Assembly: GCF_023476645.1 (NCBI RefSeq)
Contig: NZ_JAMCOJ010000003.1
Coordinates: 310,001-374,000 of the forward strand
From: Cellulophaga sp. 20_2_10
Lineage (GTDB): Bacteria > Bacteroidota > Bacteroidia > Flavobacteriales > Flavobacteriaceae
Direction of reading: 5' to 3'
DNA: 64,000 nucleotides
Below the pieces are notes generated by a model, which was given only the letters and a program-made list of their open reading frames with translations, did no database searches and had not been told where the DNA came from. This document shows, one piece after another, positions 25,538 through 34,186 of the stretch. Position 1 is the stretch's first letter, and each line of letters begins with the position of its first letter. Both the position numbers and the translations under genes were made by a program.

Positions 25538-25989
25538 TATAAGTCCTTTAAGTTTATTGCTCTTGGTTTTTGCGCCTCTTGGTTGTGATCAGGACCTACG
25601 TAAACTTTAAGGTTACGAAAAAGTTCTGCTCCCAATTTATTTTTAGGTAACATACCCTTAATAGATTTTTCCACTACACGTGCTGGGTTCTTCTCCAGCA
25701 TTTCAATAGCTGTCTGAGACCTTTGACCACCAGGATAACCTGTATGTCTTATATAAGTCTTAGTTTGCCATTTATTACCGCTAAGGGTAACTTTTTCCGC
25801 ATTGATAACAATTACGTTATCCCCACAGTCCACATGTGGTGTAAAATTAGGTTTGTTCTTTCCTCTTAAGATTTTTGCAACCTTAGAAGCGAAACGACCT
25901 AATGTTTCTCCTTCAGCATCTACCAATAACCATTCCTTAGAAACGGTTGCTTTATTGGCTGAAATTGTCTTGTAGCTTAATGTATCCAC
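25537..25989 (-). CDS. rplM: Ribosomal protein L13
   Basis: A 150-residue large-subunit protein. Diagnostic stretches are WLLVDAEGETLGRFASKVA near residues 21-39, NFTPHVDCGDNVIVINAEKV near 48-67 and HTGYPGG near 84. The C-terminal part includes GMLPKNKLGAELFRNLKVY. It is first in the rplM-rpsI operon behind a good sigma-A promoter; a small CCCG/CGGG hairpin at 26018-26030 lies at about the predicted transcript start. Confidence 0.98.
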   Translation of the reverse strand: MDTLSYKTISANKATVSKEWLLVDAEGETLGRFASKVAKILRGKNKPNFTPHVDCGDNVIVINAEKVTLSGNKWQTKTYIRHTGYPGGQRSQTAIEMLEKNPARVVEKSIKGMLPKNKLGAELFRNLKVYVGPDHNQEAQKPRAINLKDL

Positions 25990-26033
25990 ACTAATATTTT
26001 TTTATTATTTACTTAATCCCGATAAACGGGGTG

Positions 26034-26064
26034 CAAATGTACAATTATTTACTTGAAATACAAA
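26034..26064 (-). promoter_or_regulatory. Sigma-A promoter of rplM-rpsI
   Basis: On the minus strand TTTG (26064-26061) is separated by 19 bases from TACATTTG (26041-26034), an essentially perfect Bacteroidota promoter. Transcription would start near 26027-26029. Confidence 0.8.
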
Positions 26065-26230
26065 TGCTTATTTCCGTTTATTTTTTTTGTTTACTCTAAA
26101 AGCTGTAATTTTCTTGACTCTCGAAGCTTTATATTTTTCGATTTTAATAAAAAAAAGTGTTTTTAAGAGATAATTACGCAACAGTAGTGCTATTTTTACA
26201 CCATCTATTAAATAATAACCATAATCACCA

Positions 26231-28855
26231 ATGTTAAAGTTTAGTCTAACTAGTGTAATAGTATTTTTTACTTTTTCACTTTTTTCACAAGAAAGTGCAA
26301 ATATACAAGTTCCAAAAAGGGTATACACTACAAATAGCGTAGAAAATAAAAAATCTCCAATTATTGATGGCTATTTAACAGATGATGCTTGGCAAAATTC
26401 TGAATGGCAAGGCGATTTTGTTGAGTGGAGGCCAGACGAAAATACAGCGCCAACACAACCGACTAAATTTAAAATTGTTTACGATGATAAATTCTTATAC
26501 ATAGCATTTAAATGTTATGATAGTGAGTTAGATAAAATTGAAAAACGTTTGTCTAGAAGAGACGGTTTTCAGGGAGATTGGGTAGAAATTAACATAGATA
26601 GTTACAACGATAAACGAACCGCTTTTTCATTTACATTTACGGTTGCAGGTGTAAAAGGAGATGAATTTATATCTGAAAACGGAAGTAGTTGGGATAGTAG
26701 TTGGAACCCTATTTGGTATGGGAGTTCTAAGTTAGATGAAGAAGGTTGGACGGCAGAATTAAAAATACCATTTAGCCAATTAAAATTTGGTGATGCTGCA
26801 GAACAAATTTGGGGTTTGCAGGTAAAAAGAAGAATTTTCAGGGAAGAAGAGCGGTCTATTTGGCAACGTATTCCACTTGAATCGTCTGGTTATGTAAGTG
26901 AGTTTGGTGAGCTACGAGGATTGCTTAATATTAAGCCGCAGAAGCAATTAGAGATTCAACCTTTTGTTGTTAATCAGTACGATAGTTACCCAAAAGAGCC
27001 TGATAATCCCTATAGAGACGGTTCGGATTTTGATTTTAATGGTGGGTTAGATGCAAAAATTGGTATTACTAACGACTTAACTTTAGACCTTACTGTAAAT
27101 CCAGATTTTGGTCAGGTTGAAGCTGATCCTGGAGCAATTGCTTTAGATGGTTTCCAAATATTTTTTAAAGAACAACGTCCGTTTTTTGTTGAAAACAAAA
27201 ATATTTTTGATTACGAATTTGCGAGCGGCCAAGACAATTTGTTTTACAGTAGACGTATAGGTCGTAACCCGCACGGTAGGCCTCAATTGCAAGATGGCGA
27301 ATTTATTGATGTGCCAAAAAATACTACAATTCTTGGTGCCGCAAAATTTTCTGGGAAAACAAAAAGTGGTTGGTCTCTTGGTTTGTTAGAGAGTGTAACT
27401 GGAAAAATGTATGCTGAAATAGATAACAATGGAGAACCAAGAGATGAGCTTGTGGAACCGCTAACTAATTATTTAGTAGCAAGGGCTCAAAAAGATTTTA
27501 ATAATAGAAACTCTTACATAGGAGCAATTTTTACTTCTACAAACAGAAAATTAGAAGATAATTTAGATTTTTTAAGAGAATCCGCTATGTCTGCAGGTGT
27601 TGACTTTAAACACAATTGGAAAAATAGAGCCTATTATATAGAAGGTAATGTGGTTGCAAGTACTGTTTCTGGCTCTAAAGAATCTATTGCGAGAACGCAA
27701 AAGTCTATTACTCATTTATTTAATAGGGTAGATGCTGGTCATGTAAAATTTGATGAAAATAGAACATCTCTAACTGGTACTGGTGGTAAATTAGAATTTG
27801 GTAAGGCTGGTGGCGGTAATTGGCGTTATGAAGGTGGTGTACTTTGGTATTCTCCAGAGTTAGAACTTAATGATATTGGATTTTTACGTCAGGCAGATAA
27901 AATTACTCAGTTTGCAGAAGTGCAGCGCTTGTATTTAAAACCAACTAGTTTTTATAGAAATATACGATTACAATTGGGGCAGTATTCTACTTTTGATTTT
28001 GATGGAAACTACAATGAAATGTCATACCAATTCAATGGAAATATAAGTTATAAAAACAATTGGTGGACAGAGTTTGAAGTTACTCATAACCCGATAATGT
28101 ATAGTAACTCTAATCTTCGTGGTGGTCCACGTTGGCGTTTTGCTAAAGAAAATGGATTTGCTTTGTTTTCTGGGTCTGATAAAAGAAAAAAGTTTAATGC
28201 GACTTTAGGTTATGTTTTTAACAAGGCTGCAGAGGGCACATTTACTTATAGTAGGTATGTTTTTAGGTTAGACTACCAGCCTATAGATGCTTTTAGTTTG
28301 TCTATGGATAATGAGTTTTCTACCGAAAATAGTAAAACTCAATATATCTCACAGCGCACAATTAATACAGGAACTAGGTATATTTTAGGTGAAATTGATC
28401 AGAAAACATTTAGTAGTTCAATACGTTTAAATTATAATTTAAATCCAAATTTAAGTTTACAGTATTATGGCCAACCTTTTATCTCTAGGGGTCGATACTC
28501 TAACTTTAACTATGTTGCAGATCCTACAGCGAGTAGTATAGATGATAGAATTACAATGTATAATGATAACCAAATAACTAAGACTGATGATCTGTATGTT
28601 GTTGATGAGGATTTAGATGCAGCATCTGACTATGAGTTTGGGGATCCTGACTTTTCTTTTGTGCAGTTTAGGTCCAATCTTGTATTGCGATGGGAATACA
28701 TTCCTGGGTCAGAAATATTTTTGGTCTGGTCACAAGGGCTTACAGGAAGGGCTAATCCATCTGATGCTTTAGGTAGAAGTTTAAATCAGCAAATATTAGA
28801 TCGTAAAAAGGATAATACTATTTTATTAAAGGCCACATATAGGTTTATTTTATAA
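26231..28855 (+). CDS. DUF5916 protein: CBM9-like domain plus outer-membrane barrel
   Basis: An 874-residue secreted protein. The signal peptide (FSLTSVIVFFTFSLFSQ) is followed by a carbohydrate-binding family 9-like domain at ~40-230 (PIIDGYLTDDAWQNSEW, YDDKFLYIAFKCYDSE, GWTAELKIPFSQLKFG). The long DUF5916 region follows: DLTVNPDFGQVEADPGAIAL, FFKEQRPFFVENKNIF and LFYSRRIGRNP near residues 280-350. The C-terminal ~450 residues alternate in short barrel-like strands. This is the standard DUF5916 layout in Bacteroidota; members are predicted outer-membrane proteins of unknown function. No SusC/SusD pair or glycosidase is adjacent. It is divergent from rplM. Confidence 0.85.
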   Translation: MLKFSLTSVIVFFTFSLFSQESANIQVPKRVYTTNSVENKKSPIIDGYLTDDAWQNSEWQGDFVEWRPDENTAPTQPTKFKIVYDDKFLYIAFKCYDSELDKIEKRLSRRDGFQGDWVEINIDSYNDKRTAFSFTFTVAGVKGDEFISENGSSWDSSWNPIWYGSSKLDEEGWTAELKIPFSQLKFGDAAEQIWGLQVKRRIFREEERSIWQRIPLESSGYVSEFGELRGLLNIKPQKQLEIQPFVVNQYDSYPKEPDNPYRDGSDFDFNGGLDAKIGITNDLTLDLTVNPDFGQVEADPGAIALDGFQIFFKEQRPFFVENKNIFDYEFASGQDNLFYSRRIGRNPHGRPQLQDGEFIDVPKNTTILGAAKFSGKTKSGWSLGLLESVTGKMYAEIDNNGEPRDELVEPLTNYLVARAQKDFNNRNSYIGAIFTSTNRKLEDNLDFLRESAMSAGVDFKHNWKNRAYYIEGNVVASTVSGSKESIARTQKSITHLFNRVDAGHVKFDENRTSLTGTGGKLEFGKAGGGNWRYEGGVLWYSPELELNDIGFLRQADKITQFAEVQRLYLKPTSFYRNIRLQLGQYSTFDFDGNYNEMSYQFNGNISYKNNWWTEFEVTHNPIMYSNSNLRGGPRWRFAKENGFALFSGSDKRKKFNATLGYVFNKAAEGTFTYSRYVFRLDYQPIDAFSLSMDNEFSTENSKTQYISQRTINTGTRYILGEIDQKTFSSSIRLNYNLNPNLSLQYYGQPFISRGRYSNFNYVADPTASSIDDRITMYNDNQITKTDDLYVVDEDLDAASDYEFGDPDFSFVQFRSNLVLRWEYIPGSEIFLVWSQGLTGRANPSDALGRSLNQQILDRKKDNTILLKATYRFIL

Positions 28856-28864
28856 GTTGAGTTT

Positions 28865-28885
28865 CTGTTTTATACTATAAAACAG
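28865..28885. repeat. Perfect 10+1+10 palindrome
   Basis: CTGTTTTATA and its complement flank a single central C, between the DUF5916 stop and the lipoprotein start. No T-run follows, so an operator or a weak hairpin are both possible. Confidence 0.45.
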
Positions 28886-28924
28886 TAATTTGCGTTTTTA
28901 TTTAGAATTAATAACTCAAAAAAG

Positions 28925-29410
28925 ATGATTAAAAAAAGTATATTATTTATAGCGGCCATTTGTTTCTTGAACTTTTCTTGTTCTACGGATAGTGATAAAG
29001 AAATTTTTTCAGAGAACAGTTTGGTTGGTACTTGGGAAATTTCTGATGTTACTAGAGAAGAGTCTTCTAGTGTAAGTTTACCTCAAGAAATTGCTAAGGA
29101 TTTAATAAGTCAAGGATGTAATTTATTTACATATACATTTAATGCTGATAATACGGTTGTTGGAAAAAGTAAATTAAATCACATTGAGGTTAATGCTACG
29201 GCAACGGGCTTAGAGGTAGATTGTCCAGAACAGACAGATACTTTGGCTGGCCTTTGGGAGCTAAATGAAGATGAATTAACTATTACGGATCCTAATGGAG
29301 GTAAAACGGTTACAAAAATAGCTTTAGATGGTAATACATTAACTATTGCAGGAGAAGATATAGATGAAGATAATTACGCAGGTTTAAATGTCGTTTTTAC
29401 AAAAAAGTAA
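28925..29410 (+). CDS. Lipocalin-like lipoprotein
   Basis: A 161-residue lipoprotein. The signal peptide ends in FLNFSCSTDS, giving a lipidated Cys near residue 19. The mature part opens with SLVGTWEISDVT, the N-terminal strand of lipocalin-like domains of Bacteroidota. It continues with strands in FTYTFNADNTVVGKSK, GLWELNEDELTITDPNGGK and TLTIAGEDI. No ligand or enzymatic role can be assigned. It lies 69 bases after the DUF5916 gene and is followed by a bidirectional terminator shared with polA. Confidence 0.7.
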   Translation: MIKKSILFIAAICFLNFSCSTDSDKEIFSENSLVGTWEISDVTREESSSVSLPQEIAKDLISQGCNLFTYTFNADNTVVGKSKLNHIEVNATATGLEVDCPEQTDTLAGLWELNEDELTITDPNGGKTVTKIALDGNTLTIAGEDIDEDNYAGLNVVFTKK

Positions 29411-29429
29411 CACTATTTAAATTTGTACC

Positions 29430-29467
29430 AAAAAAGGCTCGATAGAAATTTCTATCGAGCCTTTTTT
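29430..29467. terminator. Bidirectional terminator between the lipoprotein gene and polA
   Basis: A near-perfect 18-base-arm palindrome (AAAAAGGCTCGATAGAAA and its complement) carries A and T runs on both sides and serves two converging transcripts. Confidence 0.92.
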
Positions 29468-29482
29468 GATACAATAAATTAT

Positions 29483-32326
29483 TTAATGGGCAACTAGCCA
29501 GTTTTCTCCAATGCCTATTTCTACATCTAATGGCACAGTAAGTTTGTATGCGTTTTCCATTTCGGTTTTAATGAGCAGTGTTACTTCTTCTAGTTCTGTT
29601 TTATGTGCGTCAAAAACCAATTCATCATGTACTTGTAAAAGCATTTTTGTTTTAAAATTACCTTGTGTAAGTTTTTTATGAATATTAATCATCGCAATTT
29701 TTATAATATCTGCTGCGCTACCTTGTATAGGTGCGTTAACCGCATTTCGTTCTGCTGCACCACGAACAACTGCGTTTCTAGAATTAATATCTTTTAAATA
29801 TCTACGTCTCCCAAGTACAGTTTGTACATAGCCATTATCTCTTGCAAAATCTACTAACTCAGCCATATACTTTTTAAGTTTAGGGTAAGTCTCGTAGTAT
29901 GCTTCTATAAGTTCTTTAGATTCGCTTCTGCTTAAATCTGTTTGGTTGCTAAGTCCAAATGCAGATACACCGTAAATAATACCAAAGTTCACTGTTTTGG
30001 CATTGCTACGCTGTTCTCTTGTAACTTCTTCAAGTGGTACGTTAAAGACCTTAGAGGCGGTAGAAGCGTGAATGTCTTCTCCATTTTTAAAGGCTTCTAT
30101 CATTGTTGTTTCATCGCTTAAAGCAGCAATAATACGTAGTTCTATTTGTGAATAATCCGCAGCTAATAAAGTATAGTTTTCATCTCTTGGTATAAAAGCT
30201 TTTCTCACTTGTCTACCGCGTTCAGTACGTATAGGTATATTTTGTAAGTTAGGGTTGTTGCTGCTTAATCTTCCTGTTGCGGCAACGGTTTGCATGTAGT
30301 CCGTATGTACACGCCCAGTAACCTCTTCTACTTGACCCGGTAATGCATCTATGTATGTGCTTTTTAATTTAGCTAATCCTCTGTATTCTATAATATTTTT
30401 AATTATTTCGTGGTCTTTTGCTAAATACGATAAAACGTCTTCTGCAGTAGAATACTGACCAGTCTTGGTCTTCTTAGGTTTGTCTACTAGTTTTAGTTTT
30501 CCAAATAGTACCTCTCCTAATTGTTTAGGCGATGCAATGTTAAATTCTTCATCAGCAGCTTCGTAAATTTTAGTTTCCAAGTTTTTAATATCAGAATTTA
30601 GTTCTTCGGATAAAGAATTTAAAAAAGCTACATCTAAGTTTATGCCTTCTAGCTCCATATCGGCTAAAACACTTAGTAGGGGAATTTCAATATCTTTAAA
30701 TAGGTCTTCTGTTTTGGCTGCTGTAAGCTCTGGTCTAAAATGACTGGCTAATTGTAGGGTAATATCTGCATCTTCAACCGCATATTCTGTTTGTTGTTCT
30801 AAGGGAACTTGACGCATAGACAATTGGTTTTTGCCTTTTTTACCAATTAGTTCTGTTATAGAAATGGGACTGTAGTTTAAATATGTTTCGGCTAAGACTT
30901 CCATATTGTGTCGCATATCTGGATTAATCAGGTAATGGGCAAGCATGGTGTCAAAGTATGTTCCTTTTACAATAAGGTTGTATTTACGAAGTACTTTAAT
31001 GTCGTACTTTAAGTTTTGGCCTATTTTTTCAATTGTTTCGTTTTCAAAAAACGGACGTAATTGTTCTATTAATTCTTGAGCTTGGTCTCTGTCTTCTGGA
31101 AAAGGAATGTAAAAGCCTTTACCTGCTTCCCAAGAAAAGGCAATGCCTACAAGCTCTGCTATAAGTGGGTTAAGACCTGTTGTTTCAGTGTCAAAACAAA
31201 CAGAAGTTTGCTTCATTAAATTTTGTAAAAATAACTTCGTAGCCATACCGGGGGCAACGCTTTGGTATACGTGAGGTATGTCTTTACTTGTTTTTCTACT
31301 GGATAATTCTTGCTGTACTTGTGTCGCAGATGGTGCATCGCCACCACCAAATAGGGAAAATTGGCCAGCACCTGCTGTATTTGTTTTGTCTTGTTTTTTT
31401 GTTGATTTTTCAGTACTACTATCTGTGCTGTTTGTTGTTGCTTCTGTGGCAAATGTTTTTATAAGGTTATCTGCAAGTCTTCTAAATTCTAAGTCTTCAA
31501 ATATTGCTGTAACTTTTACTAAGTCCGGCTGATCTAATTCGTATTCTTTTTCGTTAAACTCAACAGGAACATCTAGCATAATACGGGCAAGTTTTTTAGA
31601 AAGTAGCCCTAACTCTTTATTTGCTTCTATCTTCTCTTTCATTTTACCCTTTAGTTCGTGGGTGTTTTCTAGCAAACCTTCCATGCTGCCATAAGCAGCT
31701 AAAAATTTCTTAGCAGTCTTTTCTCCAACTCCTGGTAATCCCGGTATGTTGTCTACGGAATCCCCCATCATACCTAAAAAATCTATGACTTGTTCAGGTC
31801 TTTCAATTTCAAACTTTTTTTGAACTTCAGGAATACCCCAGGTTTCATACCCGCCGCCAAACATAGGTCTGTACATAAAAATATTTTCAGATACTAGCTG
31901 TGCAAAATCTTTATCTGGTGTAACCATAAAAACTTTATAGTTTTCTTTTTCTGCTTTTTTAGCAAGTGTTCCTATGATATCATCTGCCTCATATCCTTCT
32001 TTTACAATAACGGGTATGTGCATTGCTCTTAATATTTCTTCTATATAAGGTATGGCAAGTTTTATTGCTTCTGGCGTGGCATCACGATTTGCTTTGTAGG
32101 CTTCGAACATTTCTACACGATCTTTACTGCCGCCACGATCAAAACAAACTGCTAAATGGTCTGGCCTTTCTCTTTTAATTACGTCTAATAAAGAGTTTGT
32201 AAAACCTAATATCGCCGATGTATCTAATCCTTTAGAGTTTATTCTTGGGTTTTTTATAAATGCGTAATATCCTCTAAAAATTAAAGCGAATGCATCTAGT
32301 AAAAAAAGTCTTTTTTGATCTGCCAT
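29483..32326 (-). CDS. polA: DNA polymerase I
   Basis: A full three-domain polymerase of 947 residues. The N-terminal 5'-nuclease has LLDAFALIFRGYYAF, then KANRDATPEAI and GMMGDSVDNIPGLPGVGEK. The 3'-5' exonuclease has all its acidic motifs: CFDTETTGL near residue 377, NLKYD near 440 and YAVEDAD near 516, so proofreading should be active. The polymerase domain has motif A DYSQIELRI, motif B RSNAKTVNFGIIYG and motif C LQVHDELVFD. It fills repair gaps and removes RNA primers. The linker near residues 290-345 is low-complexity (Thr/Ser/Lys/Gln). It has its own -7 element upstream and a terminator downstream. Confidence 0.98.
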   Translation of the reverse strand: MADQKRLFLLDAFALIFRGYYAFIKNPRINSKGLDTSAILGFTNSLLDVIKRERPDHLAVCFDRGGSKDRVEMFEAYKANRDATPEAIKLAIPYIEEILRAMHIPVIVKEGYEADDIIGTLAKKAEKENYKVFMVTPDKDFAQLVSENIFMYRPMFGGGYETWGIPEVQKKFEIERPEQVIDFLGMMGDSVDNIPGLPGVGEKTAKKFLAAYGSMEGLLENTHELKGKMKEKIEANKELGLLSKKLARIMLDVPVEFNEKEYELDQPDLVKVTAIFEDLEFRRLADNLIKTFATEATTNSTDSSTEKSTKKQDKTNTAGAGQFSLFGGGDAPSATQVQQELSSRKTSKDIPHVYQSVAPGMATKLFLQNLMKQTSVCFDTETTGLNPLIAELVGIAFSWEAGKGFYIPFPEDRDQAQELIEQLRPFFENETIEKIGQNLKYDIKVLRKYNLIVKGTYFDTMLAHYLINPDMRHNMEVLAETYLNYSPISITELIGKKGKNQLSMRQVPLEQQTEYAVEDADITLQLASHFRPELTAAKTEDLFKDIEIPLLSVLADMELEGINLDVAFLNSLSEELNSDIKNLETKIYEAADEEFNIASPKQLGEVLFGKLKLVDKPKKTKTGQYSTAEDVLSYLAKDHEIIKNIIEYRGLAKLKSTYIDALPGQVEEVTGRVHTDYMQTVAATGRLSSNNPNLQNIPIRTERGRQVRKAFIPRDENYTLLAADYSQIELRIIAALSDETTMIEAFKNGEDIHASTASKVFNVPLEEVTREQRSNAKTVNFGIIYGVSAFGLSNQTDLSRSESKELIEAYYETYPKLKKYMAELVDFARDNGYVQTVLGRRRYLKDINSRNAVVRGAAERNAVNAPIQGSAADIIKIAMINIHKKLTQGNFKTKMLLQVHDELVFDAHKTELEEVTLLIKTEMENAYKLTVPLDVEIGIGENWLVAH

Positions 32327-32348
32327 TTTATATTCTATAATTAAGTGT

Positions 32349-32356
32349 CAAAACTA
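32349..32356 (-). promoter_or_regulatory. Candidate -7 element for polA
   Basis: The minus strand reads TAGTTTTG (TAnnTTTG), 22 bases before the polA ATG and in the gap after the glycosylasparaginase gene. No clear -33 element is seen. Confidence 0.4.
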
Positions 32357-32374
32357 CTAATTGTTGTTTTGTAT

Positions 32375-33367
32375 TTAGTCTTTCTGGTAAAAAGAATTTA
32401 CGTGTTCGTTGGTGTTGTTTTCTGTAGTGGCTTTACGGTATGTAAAACCTGGATGTACACAATAGCCACCTGTTTCTCCTTTTTTGTTCATTGCTAAAAA
32501 GCCTATCTGAAAATCTTCTCTATCTTTGTTTTTAGCCATAATTCTTTTAACTCCTTCTTCGCAGGCTTCTTGTGGTGATTTTCCTTGGCGCATTAATTCT
32601 ACAATTAAAAAACTACCTACTGTTCTTATTACTTCTTCTCCAACACCAGTTGCTGTTGCACCACCAATTTCATTATCTACAAATAAACCAGCGCCAATAA
32701 TAGGGGAGTCGCCAACACGACCACCAACTTTATATGCCATACCACTTGTGGTGCAGGCTCCAGAAATGTCTCCATTTTTGTCCATTGCTAACATTCCAAT
32801 AGTATCGTGGTTTTCTATATTAATAATGGTTTCGTATTTAGAAGTCTTTTTCCATTCTAGCCAATCGTTTTTAGATTTCTCAGTAAGCAAGTTTTCTTTT
32901 TTAAATCCTTGCTCATATGCAAACTGTTCTGCGCCTTTACCTGCTAAAATTATATGTGGAGTTTTTTCCATTACTTTACGGGCGACAGAGACTGGATGTA
33001 TAATGTTCTGTAGGTAAACTACAGCTCCGCAATTTCCATCTTTGTCCATAATGCAAGCATCTAAGGTTACATTACCATCACGATCTGGTCTTCCGCCAAT
33101 ACCTACTGTGTTGTTGTTTATGTCGGCCTCTTCAATCATTACGCCTTGCTCTACTGCGTCTAAAGAATTTCCGCCTTTGGCTAAAACATCCCAGGCTTTA
33201 TCATTGGCATTTTTAAAATTCCAAGTGCAAATAGCGATGGGTTTAACTGTTTTTGATTCTGCTATGACTGCAACTGGCTTTTTGTTTTCACAAGAAGCTA
33301 AAATTGGAGCGGATATAAATACGGCTGTGCTTAAAGATGAATTTTTTAAAAACTTTCTTCGATTCAT
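32375..33367 (-). CDS. N4-(beta-N-acetylglucosaminyl)-L-asparaginase, Tat-exported
   Basis: An N-terminal-nucleophile hydrolase (asparaginase family 2) that releases GlcNAc from asparagine of N-glycans. I start at ATG 33367, where the protein begins MNRRKFLKNSS, a twin-arginine signal with a possible lipobox at ILASCEN; an upstream start would bury this signal. The 330 residues include the autocleavage site HDTIGMLAMD, with Thr as the new N-terminal nucleophile, and GGRVGDSPIIGAGLFVDNE and GATATGVGEE of the beta chain. The presence of the export signal fits action on extracellular glycopeptides. Divergent from cutC with a 35-base gap; I recall this pairing in other Bacteroidota. Confidence 0.9.
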   Translation of the reverse strand: MNRRKFLKNSSLSTAVFISAPILASCENKKPVAVIAESKTVKPIAICTWNFKNANDKAWDVLAKGGNSLDAVEQGVMIEEADINNNTVGIGGRPDRDGNVTLDACIMDKDGNCGAVVYLQNIIHPVSVARKVMEKTPHIILAGKGAEQFAYEQGFKKENLLTEKSKNDWLEWKKTSKYETIINIENHDTIGMLAMDKNGDISGACTTSGMAYKVGGRVGDSPIIGAGLFVDNEIGGATATGVGEEVIRTVGSFLIVELMRQGKSPQEACEEGVKRIMAKNKDREDFQIGFLAMNKKGETGGYCVHPGFTYRKATTENNTNEHVNSFYQKD

Positions 33368-33402
33368 AATAGTAGGTTGACTAATTTTAGGCTTTAAATA
33401 TA

Positions 33403-34137
33403 ATGAATATGATTTTAGAAGTGTGTGCAAATTCGGTGGAATCTGCCTTAAACGCAGAAAAAGCGGGTGCCAATAGAATAGAGTTGTGTATGGAGCTTGG
33501 TGTTGGTGGTGTAACTCCTTCTTATGGTTTGTTAAAAGCTGTTCTTAGTGCATTAACTATACCTGTACATGTTTTAATTAGGCCAAGAAGCGGTGATTTT
33601 ACTTATTCTAACACAGAGTTTGACGTTATGCTGCAGGATATTCGAATGTGTGTAGCGTTGGGATGTGGGGGCGTAGTCTCTGGTGTTTTGCATAAAGATT
33701 TTACGTTAGACGCTATAAGAACTAAAGAATTAATTAAGGAGGCTAAGGAGTTGAAGTTTACATTTCATAGGGCTTTTGATTGGGTTGTAGATCCTATTAT
33801 AACATTTCAGAAATTACAAGATATGGGGGCTGATTATGTGTTGTCTTCGGGTCAAGAGGTAAGTGCACCTTTAGGTTTTTCTCTGCTGTCTAAATTAAAT
33901 AAAATGAGCACGACTTGTTTAATTATGCCTGGAGGGGGTGTAAAACCGGATACTATAAATAAGTTTAAAGAAGCGCATTTTAAAGTGATACATATGTCTG
34001 GGGTAAAGTTTTATAAAACATTAGATTCTAATGTTCCTTTATCAATGAATTCAGTTTCTTTTTTAGAGGAAAACCAAGTTGCTATTTCTAGCGTAGATTC
34101 CATAGGGCAAGTTGTTGCTTTGTTAAATAACTCTTAA
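33403..34137 (+). CDS. cutC: CutC family protein
   Basis: A TIM-barrel protein of 244 residues. The N-terminus ILEVCANSVESALNAEKAGA, the IELCMELGVGGVTPSYGLL block and IPVHVLIRPRSGDFTYS are diagnostic for CutC, as are FHRAFDWVVDP and MPGGGVKPDTINKF. CutC was named for copper homeostasis, but the copper role is disputed, and its position next to glycosylasparaginase suggests a sugar- or glycan-related role. No metal site can be proven here. An ATG two codons downstream (33409) is an alternative start. Confidence 0.93.
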   Translation: MNMILEVCANSVESALNAEKAGANRIELCMELGVGGVTPSYGLLKAVLSALTIPVHVLIRPRSGDFTYSNTEFDVMLQDIRMCVALGCGGVVSGVLHKDFTLDAIRTKELIKEAKELKFTFHRAFDWVVDPIITFQKLQDMGADYVLSSGQEVSAPLGFSLLSKLNKMSTTCLIMPGGGVKPDTINKFKEAHFKVIHMSGVKFYKTLDSNVPLSMNSVSFLEENQVAISSVDSIGQVVALLNNS

Positions 34138-34163
34138 ATAAGGTAATCTCTTTATCAAACAAA

Positions 34164-34171
34164 TACCTTTG
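34164..34171 (+). promoter_or_regulatory. Candidate -7 element for the metallophosphoesterase gene
   Basis: TACCTTTG fits TAnnTTTG and lies 15 bases before the ATG; no TTG is found at the -33 spacing. Confidence 0.45.
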
Positions 34172-34186
34172 TAAAAAAAGTAGACT

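Noticed and set aside
26068-26328. An 86-residue minus-strand open frame before the DUF5916 gene
   Set aside because: It overlaps the signal-peptide coding part of the DUF5916 gene, has a Lys/Phe-rich composition typical of AT-rich noncoding DNA, and has no recognisable domain or start context.
32526-33017. A 163-residue plus-strand open frame inside the glycosylasparaginase gene
   Set aside because: It is antisense to conserved Gly-rich coding sequence and shows no domain; the minus-strand gene is a clear N-terminal-nucleophile hydrolase.
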